Below the pieces are notes generated by a model. That model ran no database searches and was not told the DNA's origin. It saw only the letters and a program-made list of their open reading frames with translations. Shown here piece after piece: positions 24,165 through 37,113 of a stretch of 64,000 nucleotides of DNA (position 1 is its first letter; every line of letters begins with the position of its first letter). Source of the stretch: Nemertoderma westbladi (taxonomy: Eukaryota; Xenacoelomorpha; Nemertodermatida; Nemertodermatidae). Position numbers and translations under genes: made by a program. The stretch lies in assembly GCA_032718475.1 (NCBI GenBank), contig JAUCBJ010001036.1, positions 1 through 64,000 on the forward strand, given 5' to 3'.

Positions 24165-24906
24165 TACTGAAAATGGTTTTCCAAAATATTGGGAAGTTTT
24201 CGAGTTATAGCACCATTTTTAACCCTACTTTTGGCACATTTTTTAGATGTTTTTTGAAAATTACATTTCTTGAAATATGATTTTTAAGCCCTTTTTTTAA
24301 TTTTCACAGGTTTTTAGAGTTTTAAGTTAGATGGAATTCATATAAATTAATTTAAAAATTTCAAACTTGTTTTTTTCGGTGGGTGCCAAATTTTTGTGCA
24401 AGCACCAAATTTTGAAATATGTCAATTATGTAAATTGATTGTTTGAACCTGTTTTTTGCGAAATAGGGGATTTTTGGGGTTCTGGTTTCCGAAGGAATAT
24501 ACGATTTGCACCAGACCTATTGAACTTGTATATTTCGGAGCTGTGTGCAAAATTTGGTGCCAGCACGAAATTTTGAAAATCCATTTTTCGGAAGTGCGTG
24601 CAATATTTGGTGATATAACCAAAATTTGAAAACCACCAAATATATAAATTGATTGTGTCACCTTGTTTCTTGTATTTTACGGGTTTGTGAGGATTGTGAG
24701 TTAAATGGAATAATTAAAGATTGCATCAGGGTTTTCAAATTTGTATTTTTCGCCGGTGGGGGAAAATTGTTGTGCCAGCACCAAAGTGCAGAAAATAAGC
24801 AAATTGATATATAGATAGTATCCTCTTGTTTATTGCTTTATACGGTTGTATGAGGGTCCTGAATCCGATGGAATCAATAAAAACAGCACTGGACATCTCA
24901 AACGTT
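24165..24906. mobile_element. Copy 3 of the piggyBac-like family, truncated, inverted
   Basis: The reverse complement matches about 5525-6375 of the complete copy. It includes the TTTTCGAGTTATAGCACC block and the internal repeat units with palindrome variants. The GGTCCTGAATCCGATGGAAT block ends at 24906. Both termini are missing. Confidence 0.78.
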
Positions 24907-25444
24907 TACTTTTATAGAAGCCTGGTAAATGGTTGGGCTATGGCCAATGTCCCTGACCCGTTTGAAGGAGGCATTTCAGGAAGCTACTGATGAGTTCACC
25001 AGCTACCAGCTGTGGTGTTGATGATGAAATCACGATAGGCATAATGTGGTTTTGTAACAGGAAGTCATTGGGTTGGGGGCAGTGGTGCACTAGAAAGCAT
25101 CTGAAATTAGGTGTTGGGATCCCTTTAGATAGTAAAGGGATCCTGTAAAGATAAAATGAGGCAGCAATGTTTTGAGTTTGAGGCAGTAGTCATAGCTCAC
25201 CACATCCAAACAGCGGTCATTGAGATTGAGGATCAATCAAAGAGGAAGTGATTGACAAGGTACTCCCATAGTGACTGGCAGTTGAGAGATGGGAGGTGGC
25301 AGTTGGATGGTAGGGATGGTACTGGGATGTCTGTAGCTGTGAGCACTCTTCATGCCAGGCCAGTGCAGAGGGTGAGGGAGGGTAGCTGCCCACCATGGAA
25401 TATCAAGCTCTGGAGGATGCCCAACAGAAATCAGGTCCTGCAAA
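24907..25444. other. GC-balanced region, not recognised
   Basis: Less A/T-rich than its surroundings, with short frames on both strands and frequent stops. It may be an old retroelement body. No family assignment. Confidence 0.4.
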
Positions 25445-25726
25445 AGTAAAGTAACATAAATTTTCTTCGGCCGCCAGACCAGGGATTATGCACAAAGTCT
25501 AACGACTTATTTCCAGTGCGGTCCCCCCAGAACTTTACTCCCCAGAGGAAACTCTAGTACTCATTTCGCTACCACTTAAGGATGCAAGGCAGAGATGCGC
25601 CTTGCCTGGTCCCTTTAAAGCATTCATGCCGAAACGAAAACTGCCCTGGCCCATGTGAGGATCGAACCCATGACCTACAGGAGATGTGAAATCAACGCAA
25701 CCACTATACCAAGGTGGAACCAAGGA
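25445..25726 (-). mobile_element. tRNA-derived SINE
   Basis: On the minus strand the head carries an RNA polymerase III A box (TGGTATAGTGGT) and, about 45 nt on, a B box inside GGGTTCGATCCTCAC. A body follows, ending near TTATGTTACTTTACTTTTG. Box spacing and head layout fit a tRNA-derived SINE; the 3' limit is approximate. Confidence 0.65.
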
Positions 25727-26649
25727 TAGCAATGGATAGCTGCAGGATAGCAATGTTTGGTGTAAGCCATCCAGTAGCCAGACGTCCGTGGTGCATGCTG
25801 TGTGCGGGGCGTGTCCCCTGGAACACCCCTTTGAATCCTCACCCAGAATGGTTGCCATTGGCTAATTGGGGTAACTGAATCAATGAGCTCATTAGGTGGA
25901 GGTTATTGATTGTCCACTCTAAACTCAGAGATAGTCTGGAAAGGTTTGGTGGTTATTTGGGTGCCAGAGTCGGGGTTGAACTGGAGTTCCTTGAAACTGA
26001 ACTTGGTGAGCTGGAGGAGGCCAACAGTAACCGTTTTGGGGGCCTCCAATTGCTGTAAGGCAAAAACGACGGGTGCACTCCAGCTCAGTGCCTGCAAGAA
26101 TTAACCAGACCATGACCGAGAAGGCGGCATCTTCCTCTGGGTGAAGCTTGGTGTTGGATCATGGACAACATGGGCCTGGATCTTGCTTGGTGAGGACACA
26201 TTCTATTATAGTGACCCCTCTTGTTGCAGTTTTAGCAGCAGACATTGATACTGCGGCAGAGTTCGCCAGAGTCCTGGGGTGGGTAGCGGCAGTTTGGACA
26301 CTGTGTGGTCAATGGGGAGGGCCAGTTGCTTCGATTTCGTAGTGGGTGGTTGCATGGCATATTTACCTGCAAGGCTATTATAGGTTTCACTGGTACAGGC
26401 ATGGTGGGGGTGGTGTAAGCCACCTTTAATATGAATATCGATCATGGAATGGATCATGTTTGGTTGCTGTCAAAATATCTTTTTTCCACTATTATTTCAA
26501 ATAAGCGAGAATAAGGAAAACCCTAATTCATCTCTCAATGCAAAATATTATATATCTCAAAATTCTGGACAAATATTTAAATAATATCCTAGAAGTAAAA
26601 TTAATTTGTTTATAAAAAATTAAGAAGAACTTTATTATATGAATTGCAG
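25727..26649. other. GC-balanced region before exon C, not recognised
   Basis: Several 60-80-codon frames on both strands, none with a recognisable motif. Composition resembles 24907-25444, so the SINE may have landed in one older element. Confidence 0.4.
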
Positions 26650-26771
26650 TGGTGCCGATTACACTGGAGACAACATGAAACTTAAACCAGGTTTCTATGG
26701 ATCAGAGTTGCCAATTGACGATATAAGTGCTCTCATGATAGATTGTAGAGAAGCAAAGAAAGAGCCAGAAC
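26650..26771 (+). CDS. Exon C: second Greek key of the crystallin domain
   Basis: The acceptor is GAATTGCAG| and the donor GAAC|GTAAGT, close to the consensus; length is 122 nt. Phase 2 entry completes a Ser after WQIY. It then reads GADYTGDNMKLKPGFYG, then DDISALMID, and ends CREAKKEPE. This completes the Greek key begun in exon B (WxxY...ADYTG....PG.Y). The last strand has DDISAL in place of the SS-containing calcium motif, so this site is probably degenerate. The charged tail CREAKKEPE looks like a linker to the next module. It exits in phase 1, matching exon D 27.8 kb downstream. Confidence 0.8.
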
Positions 26772-27289
26772 GTAAGTTTAATTGAAGACTTCGATTGGAG
26801 CTTACAATACATATGTATCAGTAGTAGCATTATTATTTTGGTTTAAGAAGACACTAGTGGATGCTTATTGGTTTTTCATTTTTGCCTTAACCTGTACTAA
26901 TTTTCTACTTGATATTGTTGTCCCTGGAATGATTGCTTTTGAAGGAGGGATATTTAAATTCCGTTCCATTCGTTACCATTCCATTCCATTCATTCATTCT
27001 AAATATTATACGCACTGTGAATATTCCATGCATTACTGTTGTGTAATACTTTAGGTGTGTAATTGTCACAATTATTAATAAGTTAGCTAACTGATAAACT
27101 GATAGCACTATAATCATGGCAAAAATACTTGCTGAAAAGCAGAAACTCTATTGACAACGGAAAAATATTTGTATAAAAAGGTAAAAAAAGTATAAAAGGG
27201 TTAATGCAAATCGACCAATTTTTACCAAGGCAATACTTAATGTACGATCTGAACACAGTTGTTTCAATGTACAATATGGAAAACAATAG
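26772..27289. other. Start of intron 3; (CATTC)n microsatellite
   Basis: A short CATTC repeat lies at about 26960-27000. No coding signal. Confidence 0.5.
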
Positions 27290-27720
27290 TGGTTAGTCGG
27301 CCACATGTTCAAAATATTGTAAATGAAAGGAAATACTTATACCTCAATGGCGCATTACCAGAGGATGATTGTCAATGTGATACATGTGAGAACATGGAAA
27401 ATATGCTAAAACATATACCGCCTTACTGAAAACTGATGAAACTGATGAAAATTTTGCATCCTTGTAATTTTAGTTCCACTGTCGATTCCTGTCGAGGTTT
27501 TACTGCAATCAAAAAGGAATTGGATGACATTCGAGAGTACGAAGAAATATAATTTTACCAAAGGCAAGATGTCAATGAAAATAGAAAGATAATTCAAAAG
27601 AAATGTTTAAATAAGCTATTAGGCATTGACTTTACAGATTTATTGAAGCAAAAAATTATTCGATTTGCAGAGCACTGCTACATAGAGTATTTCATAAAAA
27701 TAAAATTTTGGAAATTTTAC
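27290..27720 (+). pseudogene. Decayed protein fragment with CxCDTC motif
   Basis: Broken frames read SRPHVQNIVNERKYLYLNGA, then DCQCDTCENMENMLKHI, and later FTAIKKELDDIREYEE and LLKQKIIRFAEHCYIEY. A Cys cluster plus helical pieces suggests part of a repeat-associated protein. At least two stops interrupt it. Family not identified. Confidence 0.3.
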
Positions 27721-27979
27721 GATTTCTGTGAGCCATTCTGCAGCTTTCAATTCCCCAACAAGCCTGTCTGCAGGCTGATTATGCCCTACAATGGTCTGTC
27801 TCTCAACAGTCAGTCAGCTCAATTGCCTCCCATAACACATGATCACGATTTGCGAAGAGATCATGAGCTTTTCCACAAAATTGGGGAAGCTTGAATAGTG
27901 GTGATCCAATAGCATGATCTATCCACCCAGGATAATCAACAAGTTGATCTACTTCAATACAGAACAACTGCTCCTTTGA

Positions 27980-30196
27980 AAGTGCCAACCTTACGCGTTG
28001 TGCTACTAGGATCGGCATGCTGCATTGCAGCTACATTTTTAAGAATGCTGTGCCGGCTTTTCGACAAAATTGCACCGCCACAACTGCCTATCGCCCATGA
28101 CATTTGCTAGATCATCAGCATCTTCAAGGCCAGTGTCCTTTAAGATGCGTCTCAAGAAAGTCATGGGCTGTCCACCATGCTTATTCACTCCATGAGGCTG
28201 CCCAAGTAGAAGATTATGCACTGGCTGGTCCTCACAGCGAAAGCAATGTCCTGCAAAGCAGAGGCGATTAGGTTCTAGTGTCAAGCTTGGGGGAACAAAT
28301 GAGACACCTCCAATGTTATATAGTGTCTGGTTGGAGATGTGTGCATTGTACTTGACACAATGAACCCGGCGTAGCATTCTTGTGAATGTGCCATCCACAG
28401 ATTTGGTGTCCTCAGCAGTTAGAGCCCAGCATGGACTCCCATAAAGGAGTACTGGAACTTCTGCTGATCTAAATAATCGGACCTTAAGTTTCCGATTAAT
28501 TCTCGGTGACTTCCAAATCCTGGAAAGCCTGTTCAAGGCTGCCCATGACTTTCCCTTACGTATTCGAAGGTCCTCTCCTGACTTCTGGATCCATGATCCC
28601 AGGTAACAGAAGTCGTCCACATACTCAAGCCACCATCCTTTGAGCTTATGCTCATCCGATCAGAGACTTACTGAGGACTTTCAAAGTTAACTGTAAAAAT
28701 GTTGGTCTTTCTAGAGTTAATAAAAAGACCAACACTAGAAGCAGCATGTTCTAATGAGCTGAGGAGCCGTTGGGCTCCCTCTAGTGATTCTGAGAGTACT
28801 CCTAAGTCATCAGCAAAGTCTAGATCAGTTAGGTACTTGGCAGGATTTCCTCGAATTCTGGAGCCAGTAGGTGGAGTTATCATCACCCCATCATCATTAT
28901 GATGATCTAAGGACATGCATAGAACATAGTCAACCACAATTATGAACAAGAATGGTGCAAGTGTGTCTCCCTGGAGGACGCCCCATAACACTTCAAATGG
29001 TTCTATCCTTCAACAGTAGACACAAATGTTGTCGAACCATCGTATACTGATCTGATTCCTGCAATAATTTCATCAGGAATCCCATATAATGAAAGTATGC
29101 TGAACATACATGACTGAGAGACTGAATCAAAGGCCTTGAAGAAGTCAACAAAGATAACAGCCAGATGCATGTCTTTCTTTTTTGATAACTCTTCAATTAT
29201 CCGTATAAGTGCCAAAATGGGCTCCATGGTCCAACGACCTTTACGGAACCCATTCTGATTTCCACGGAGCAATCTCTCAATGGGAACCCTGATGCGATTT
29301 AAAATAATTATATTGTATAGCTTTGCAGCAATCGAGATCAATGAGATTCCCCGAAAAGAACCATAGAGTGTTAGGTTGCCCTTCTTGGGAACTGGCACCA
29401 ACTTATTTGTTTTCATTTCTTGTGGGACTCTTGTTGTTCGGTACATGTCTACTATGATGGGATAGATGAGCTTTAAAAAGTCAGGTATTTTAAAGACCTC
29501 AGGGGGAACACCATCTAACTACTCCACTGGCACGATTGGTCTTAATGATCTTTGCAGCAGCCTTCACTTCTGCAAAGGAGATACCGCCAATGGGAATATC
29601 TGGGAGTACAGACTCAGACACTTTTACTTCTATAAAGTTATCAGGCAATACCCTGTCATTATTGAGGAGCTTTTCAAAGTGGGCCTGAGACGATTGGCTG
29701 GTGATTCAGCCTTAACCCTAGTGGTTGGTTGGCTTTTCCGAACAGTAAGTAAGTTGATCGATTTCCATGCCTGGGATGTTTGCCTGTTGTAGTCAGCATC
29801 ATTGATGGCATTAACCTGTTGGTTTATTAGCTCCTGTAGATTAATAGAGTACTGCCTACTCAGGGACCTAGATGCAGCCTTAACTGCATTCTTGGCCGTT
29901 GTAGTCTGTTTGAGTCGGGACTCTTTCTGCACCTTATAAAGGTCATTTCGGCACTTCTGAATTTTGTTGTCAGTCCAGGGGGCCCTTTTCCTGTTTCGAG
30001 GGTATACAGGAACTGTTTCTGCAGCTGCTAACTTAACTGCTTCTGTGGAGGCAGTATAGCCCTCACAGTGATCTGCTGCCTCAGAGGCAAGAACCTCATT
30101 CCTGTTGCTCAGCTGTAGTGTGAAGCTGGATCTCACACTTGGCTGTTGCAACAGAGAGGACCAGTCATGCCGCGGCAAGGCATTTCGTTGTTCTGC
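27980..30196 (-). pseudogene. RTE family B: linker, RT and C-terminal region
   Basis: Minus-strand blocks in order. Linker (to about 29630): RNKVQK-type basic segment KCRNDLYKVQKESRLKQ. RT: PVPKKGNLTLYGSFRGI, QNGFRKGRWTMEPIL, motif A VIFVDFFKAFDSV, motif B GVLQGDTLAPFLF, and motif C DFADD, intact. C-terminal: DDFCYLGSWIQKSGED, WKSPRINRKLKVRLF, MLRRVHCVKYNAHISN and LKDTGLEDADDLANVMG. Frames shift near 29000, 28660 and 29460, so it is dead, although single blocks are well kept. The tail ends near CTACTAGGATCGGC (reverse). Its endonuclease half lies beyond the insertion, at 37930-38305. Confidence 0.85.
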
Positions 30197-30249
30197 TACA
30201 GTCCCGCTCTCAAAAAGCATTCCTTTGATCAAACATTGATCAAACTTTG

Positions 30250-32491
30250 ATCCAACATTGATCAAAGTTTGATCAAAATGTGTCCATAGAATATCATTGA
30301 AAGTAGCATTGACATTGAAATGACATTGATGGCATATTGAAATGACCTTGAAATCGATGGACCGAAATTCCAGACTTTCTGTCTCATATTGAAATGACAT
30401 TGAAATGATTTCAAAGTAACAGTTTACATCGCTCTTCTGCGGCATGCCTTTGAACTCAGATTCTCGCCGAGAACTGGCTTTTGTTAATGGCCAAGCCGCG
30501 ATGTGATTGACAGGGCGGTGGATGGAGCTGGCTTGACTTTGTGGATGGACAGTGATTGGATTTACAAGGCGGTGTTGTGGTAGTGTCCCATAAAGAAATA
30601 AATAAATCCAAGCGCTAGCGCCAGCGCACCCCCTAAAATACCTTCTAAAAATTTACGTAATTTAATTTTAATACGATAAGGTAATTTTATTGAAAACCTA
30701 ATTTGTTTTAAAGTAAACTATGGTATGTACATCATTAGTTACGTATTTTTTAATTCAGTTTAACGTATTGAAATTATAATTTTTTAAATATTAAAAATCA
30801 AATTGGGTTAGTAATACTTATTAAATTATGCTCATTCATTTTTAATTAATGGAGGGTTTTAACCATCCGGACGCGGCCGACAAACCACATTTTTGCTCAC
30901 AGGTCGTTGTAAGACAAAGGCATCAATATAACCCCAGAATTAAACTCCACACAGCACAGCCCATACCTGCCATTGCTTTCATTACGCCACATCGCCAAGT
31001 GGAGATTCAATTGCGAATTATTATAATCATTATTAGATTGACAACACAGTGTTGTGGTAGTGTACCAGTACCAGACTGAGTCTTGTAATAGGCCCCACTA
31101 ACAACTCCGGGCTACGTTCTGAAATACAGCCTCTGGAATATTATTAAATTATTTTCATTAGAAATTATTCACTAGAAAGCCAGTCTGTCAATTTAATCCT
31201 CCAGTATCAATTCCCGCGGGCTAATACAATTTATTTTCGGGCTAAGGATGCCCTGCCCACTGGCTAAGAAAGCTTGGGAGTAAACGATTCCCATTTTGCG
31301 GGCTGAGAATTCCCGCGGGCTAAGTCATCACCCAACCGAACATACAGTTGACTGTAACTGCTTTACTCGCATCTCTGTAACCACAACCCAAATGCTGTGA
31401 TTCACAGTATGCGATTTCACCGTGCTGTCACCGCAAGTGTATGAAGAACAGAGTGTGAGAACAGGCCCATTACTGGTACAGCTACAATTAGTTTCAAAAA
31501 AATTAATGTAAAACATCGAAAGGAGCAGGTTAAAGGGGTTGTGTTTTCTAACCAAATCAATAAACCAAAGTAGATTTCATCGATTTGCGCTGGAGAACTT
31601 TTTTATTTGCGACCAATTGGCGCCACTATAATGTAGATAATGTAGAAATTTTAATTAATATCGAGACAAATACAACGTCTGTTTAATTGTTTTTTGGCAA
31701 ACAGAAAAGTCCTCCATGTTGAAATTTTAGTTAGAAAGTTTAGTGTAATAAATTAGTTTAGTACACATTACTTACTACCTGCATAGTTCCTTTGCGACCA
31801 GGCCAGCTCAGTGCCAGGAGGCCAATCTATTTGGTTCGCGGCCTCTTGTGTATGGGTTAGTTGGCTGTCTAATTTCTTGGGAAGCCTTTAGTAAATTTCG
31901 AAATTTCGGGGAATTCCATTCCACAGCAGATAAATGGTTTTACATGCTGGGGCGGCATAAGCTAAGAGCCATTACAAATGCTATACCTTTACTTTGTTAG
32001 TGGTCTGTCGCTGGCGGCACCCCAAGCTAATAATATACAGCAAATAGCACTGAGACCGCTGATTCCTGTACTCCCTATGACATAATTTGTTGTGACTCAA
32101 ATAAATTATTTCTCCTTACAAGAAAGCAACGTATTCCCCACTTGTGGCCAGCCAGAAGGCGAAGGCCACAATGTCAACTGATATAATAATACCAAGGAAT
32201 ATTCTCATATTACCCCCCCCCCCCCCCCCCAAGGCCTTGGCCTTGGCCTTGACCTTGGTCTAGCCCTTGGCCAGCCAGGTTACAATGCGAAGCTTTCTGT
32301 TTAGAAAAATGCTTTTGTTTCAGAAAATTTGGAATGTGGATCTTTAATATATTTATATATTTTTTTCTCATTTCAACTGGAAAGGGTTTTTCAGTATGCT
32401 TTCACATGGCGATGGCCTCCCCCTCGCTCGGTTCCCCTAGTTGCCCCCCCCCCCCCCCATTATAATGTATTGTAGCCATCCACCCAACACA
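30250..32491. other. Non-coding interior of the Tc1-like element
   Basis: Contains an 81-bp segment at 30935-31015 repeated at 37484-37560. A CCTTGG-rich stretch lies at about 32230-32280 and poly-C runs at about 32213-32230 and 32443-32458. No gene seen. Confidence 0.5.
30935..31015. repeat. About 80-bp direct repeat, left copy
   Basis: Begins CAGAATTAAACTCCACACAG and ends GTGGAGATTCAATTGCG. The second copy is at 37484-37560, starting six bases after the BEL target duplication. Confidence 0.8.
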
Positions 32492-32496
32492 TTGCG

Positions 32497-32779
32497 TGTA
32501 ATGGATTTCTTGTTTGAACCCAAAATTGTATTGGAAAAATAAATTGTTTTAGTCTAATTCACTCTAAATCTCGATTCATTGTAATATAATTTATAATGTA
32601 GAATATAACTTTAAACACAACCCAGTTTGTTAAGCTGAACAGCTGGTAGTGCACTGAGTAAGAGCCAAGAAACGCCCTTCACCAAATTACATGTATACTA
32701 TAACAAATTGCTCAATATTACTGCCAATTAAAATACTTATTGAATAAGGTAACTGTAAATTAGTACGAATTACATGACA
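32497..32779 (-). repeat. BEL/Pao 3' LTR
   Basis: 283 bp, starting TGTAATGGATTTC and ending ATTACATGACA on the + strand. Near-identical to the copy at 37191-37473. Confidence 0.95.
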
Positions 32780-32790
32780 CTCCCCACTTT
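32780..32790 (-). promoter_or_regulatory. Polypurine tract of the BEL element
   Basis: The minus strand reads AAAGTGGGGAG directly before the 3' LTR, the expected plus-strand primer. Confidence 0.7.
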
Positions 32791-33075
32791 GTTCTCATAA
32801 GAGAACAAATAATAATATTGTATTGATAAATTGAATAAATCTTCAACTAAATTAGTAATTACAACAATAATTATGTTTAGTGCATGTGTAAAAAATTTAG
32901 CAATTGATATTTCCTAAGTACAGATTTAACATAATAACACACCAAAGTCACAAATCTTACTAAATATACTGTACATATCAAGCACCGATTCCTACGAAAG
33001 TAATTAGTTAATTTTCTTACAAATTTTGCATTTTTAAACAACACCTTTTTTTGAATTTTTTTTTTTTTAAACCTT

Positions 33076-34265
33076 TTATTTATTTATTTGAGTAACCTTT
33101 GCTGCTCGAGTTAGATATAGACGTGTACGGTTTGGATGAACGATGTTATGTTTATCTGATTGATTTGTCTTTATAACATTTTTATCATGTGGTTGTATGA
33201 TGTCCTTAGTTGATTTGACATCTTCACCGGCGTCTTTGTTTTCTAGGTTTATATTTTTTAATTCATCATCGTCTGTTATTTCCAATGGAATGATCTGTTT
33301 CACAGACCTTGTTAAGGACCTAGATTCTTTCTTTCTCTCGCATACTGTAATTTTCACTGCTCTGCATTTACCATCTCTACTAATTATCATCTCCTCCACA
33401 CGACATAATTTCCACATGCATCGTGGAAGCTGTCTGTCCACCAATAGACATATGTCCCCCTTTTTCGGAATCCTTGGGGATTTGGGATCTAAATTTCCTT
33501 TTCTGTGTTGCTCTCTTAACTCCATTATGTAATCTTCATTGAAACTACGCCAAAAAACATTAGCAGCTTCTTCTTGGCGCGTCAATCTTGTGGTTAGGCT
33601 ATAATTAGTTTGTTTTCTTTTGTTTAACCTTTTTGTTGTTTTAAGGGGCAGCACATAACCTGTGACCTACTAAGAAATGTGCTGGAGTTAAGCACTGATA
33701 GTTGTCACTGTTATCATCTGATACAAAGGTTAACGGACGACTATTCACTGAGGCTTCTACGGACACCATGAAGGTTTGCAATTCTTCATACGTCAAGATG
33801 TTTCGTCCGATAACCTTCTTCAAACACCCTTTTATGGTTCCTACTAAACGCTCGATGAAACCATAAGCTGCAGGATTTAAAGGAACATTGAACTCCCAAT
33901 CAATGCCTAATTTGCCAAACTCATCAATAACTGTTTTGTATTATTTGGACCTTTTGTATTGCTTCGATTTCTTTCCATGAATTTTTAAATGTCTTAGCAT
34001 TATCCGACAAGATTAGAGATGGTGTCCCTCTTCTACCTATAAATCTGTGGAATGCGGCTATGAATGATTGATGACTTAAATCATACACTAACTCTAAATG
34101 GATGGCGCAAACTATTGCGCAAACAAATAAACATATATATACCTTTTCTGTCGGAAGATTTGGAAGATTCATTGCCACTTTTGCATATGTTTCATCATCT
34201 TCTCTTACTTCAGTTTTATTCTTGGTTTGGTCAACCTTTGTTGAGCTAATTGATATGTCCTGCAA
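33076..34265 (-). pseudogene. BEL/Pao integrase core and C-terminal domain
   Basis: The integrase core reads VYICLFVCAIVCAIHLELV, then SHQSFIAAFHRFIGRRGTPS and LILSDNAKTF (second catalytic Asp). Then TYEELQTFMVSVEASVNSRP, and LTPAHFLVG after a frame break near 33830-33920. The last part (33076-33654) reads FWRSFNEDYIMELREQH, GDICLLVDRQLPRCMWK and AVKITVCERK, the usual C-terminal domain of these integrases. Two frame breaks prevent a full-length product. Confidence 0.85.
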
Positions 34266-35769
34266 CTGTGCTTGTAAATGGTCAGAGTTTGTTATCCATC
34301 TGCGGAGATTAAATCCACCTCGGCCAAGAATTTGTCTCGCTTCATTAACAACTTGAATACCTTATTCTACTGTTTCTGCTCCCGAATTCAAATCATCTAC
34401 ATATAACTCTCTTAATTTTTCTATCACCTGAAATTGGTTTTTATTTGCTTCTAAGAGTTAGACGAAAACGATAAAGGTTTCCAACCAAATTTGGAAGGCG
34501 ATTGGGACCGCAAATGAGACAATCATTTAATGACAAATCAGTGGGGTTGACTCGCGCTGAGGCATTATAAACTACTCTTAGTTTTGTTGACTCCTTTTCT
34601 TCTCTTAAGACCCCGTGGTGTGGAATGTAATGAACTCCTGAACTATTGTGTTCTACTTCCCCAACCTTCACCTTTTCTATGTACCCTTTCGCATAATGTT
34701 CTTTAATTACCTTGTCATAGCGATCCAAAAGCCCTAATTTCTGTAGCCGTTTAACTAATGATAACAATTGCTTGAAACACATATTGTAATGATCATGTAA
34801 TTGATCGGGATTCAGCTTCCATGGTAAACTGACTGAGTACATACCTTCTTCTAATGTACATGTTCCTATTATATTTGCTGATCGCTCACTATGGCACTCT
34901 TTTGGACAAATACCCATACTATCTAAAGACCAAAATGCTTTTAAAATTGTCGCTAGTACATCTGTTGAGTTGTTCTCGCTATTGTTAGAGGAATCGACCT
35001 CCAATGTTGAAACAAGCATGCACATATTACCTTGTTGTGAGTTATTTGCACATAATGCAATTTCATTGTTGTGTAATTGTCCGGTGTTTCCTGAAAGTAA
35101 CCAACCTACTCCAGAATCTAATGCAACAAGGCCGGTATTAGAGACTCTAATTGATCTTCCAGTTACTATTTCCCAGTAGAAATCACTTCCAACTAAGAGT
35201 TGAACCGGAAACACACATTCTTGTGTTGATTGTTTATACGAAGAATTCGCTAATTCTATTGATTCAAATGAAACTCGAATTTTTACATATGTTTCTAACG
35301 GAATGTTATTGTGTATTGGATTGCAAATTGTGTCTACTACCAATGCTGACATTGTAAATATCGAGTTGTCCTTCATAACTAGGGTAATTTGAGCTACATT
35401 TAGAGATGTAAATTCACCTTCCTTACCTCCAAATCCGTTTACACTAATACTTTCCTTTCCTATAATCGGTAAGTTGTTATCCTTCACAAACTTGTTGATA
35501 ACAAATGACTTTTGACTCCCGAAATCGAAAAATGTATTAGTTTTGCTTATACCATTGTGGTCTGTTTGGCAGTCAATAGTCGCGGTTTGAAGTAAGGCAT
35601 TTGAAGGTCTGGCGGTTGTATTGTACATATGTAATAACATAGCTGTAGTATCTTTATGCTCCACTCTGCAGAGTTCATCGTTTGATTGGTAAGGCGTTTG
35701 AGCCATTGTAGCTAACATGTTGTGTGTTGTATTTGATTTAAATGCTCCTGCATTTGTATTGTGTTGCAA
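34266..35769 (-). pseudogene. BEL/Pao protease and partial reverse transcriptase
   Basis: The protease region reads FFDFGSQKSFV. The catalytic Asp is present, but the Ser usual after it in this family is Phe. Later come LLVGSDFYWEIVTGR and GWLLSGN. RT follows: YIPHHGVLREEKESTKLR, VVYNASARVN and LNDCLICGP. After a stop at 34441 the next frame resumes with LRELYVDDLNSG (motif C at 34392-34403) and GGFNLRRWITNSD. The palm between, with motifs A and B, is deleted. The RNase H and integrase N-terminus are also missing before 34265. Confidence 0.85.
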
Positions 35770-37113
35770 ACGAAAACAAATTGAGTTATGATGGCCTCAT
35801 TTTTTGCAGGTGTAGAACGGCTTTCTACGTGTGCAATCCTTTGCTTGATGTCCGGGAAGTAGACAATTGTAGCACAAATTCTTTTCATCGAGTGCAATTT
35901 TTCTTTGCGAAACTCCCTTGATAAGTTGGCAGTCAGTTGAAAAATGTAATTGACCGCAATATACATATTTCGGACAAAATGCGTTCGGTTTAGGTGTTGC
36001 TTGAGTTTGATAATGTTTCTGGGATGTAGATGTGGATTGGTTAGAACTTTAGTGACTTGGCCCTCTTTGTTGGTGTTCTGGGACTTTTACACCTATTGCT
36101 AAAGCTGCTGCTGTTGCCTTGTCGCCACCTTGCGGTTTAAATTATTTTTGTGCACCTTGAGTATTTGATTTATTTGTATTTGTGTTTGCGAATTCGGTCA
36201 TTGCCTCTTCGCTTGCTAACTGTAACCGAATTTGCTCCATTAACCATAACAAGTCATCTATATGATTATTTTGTTTTGCTAAAAGTTTTGCACCGAATTC
36301 GAAAGGTAATATACCCATAATATCAGGGATAACCGTAATTTGATATGACTCTGGTTTTGTGTTTAATGCTTCCAAAGCTCGTATTTGTGATTGGCAAGTA
36401 TCATACACCTGCCTTAATGTATACTTCCTACCATTAAATATGTGATTAATGTTCCTCAGTTTATCGATGTGTGCTTGTATGATACGACCTTTAGAACCGT
36501 ACCTATCTTGTAATAAATCCATTGCTACCTTATAATTTTCAGACGATATTGAAAGTCCCGTTACTACTTCTTTCGCTTCACCAATTAAACTTTGTATTAA
36601 ATGTTGTAGTTTAAATACGTCTGGTAATCCAGAATCATGAATTGCGGAGCGAAAAGAATCTCGCCACCCGCAATATTCTAATAAATTTACAGAAAATTTT
36701 GGAGGGGCTAATTTAGGTAACACAGATCTAGCATAATTACTACTATTAGCATAAAAACTACTTCTATGAGAGGGTAATTCAATTGCAGCACCACCGGTAT
36801 CTTGTTCTACTCTAGTTTCTGATAAAGTTGTTTCTGATAATGACAGTTGTAACTGAGTTATTGCGTTTGTGAGTTTAACCTAGTACGTCATTGATTGTTG
36901 TTGTTGATTATCTTCTTCGTCCATAATTGCCCAAATTGCAATGTCCATTTCGTCTAAGCGATTGACATAGCCTTGTAAGATTGACACCTGAGACATTTTT
37001 CTCCCGATATTGAAAGACTCCATATCGTCAGAGTCTTTAAGTGCGATTGTTGCTGCGGCTCGAACGCCGCCTCTTGAGCGAATTTTTCGGGATAACTCCT
37101 CAGCATCCGCCAT
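35770..37113 (-). pseudogene. BEL/Pao gag with CCHC knuckles, stop-interrupted
   Basis: The frame begins MADAEELSRKIRSRGG at 37113. In the same frame it meets stops at about 36880, 36142, 36050 and 35803. The middle block (36142-36723) has PPKFSVNLLEYCGWRDSF, YKVAMDLLQDRYG and LEALNTKPES, typical of the BEL/Pao gag domain. Downstream are zinc knuckles: a degenerate first one (YCGQLHFSTDC), a good one (CYNCLLPGHQAKDC), and a third interrupted by TGA. The LTRs say the insertion is recent, so the stops were probably already in the template. Confidence 0.85.

Noticed and set aside
25237-26457. Several 60-107-codon frames
   Set aside because: Overlapping on both strands without motifs; probably random frames in GC-balanced repeat sequence.
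29630-30445. 271-codon minus frame as a single protein
   Set aside because: The first part is Tc1-like inverted repeat sequence; only the part below 30196 is RTE linker.
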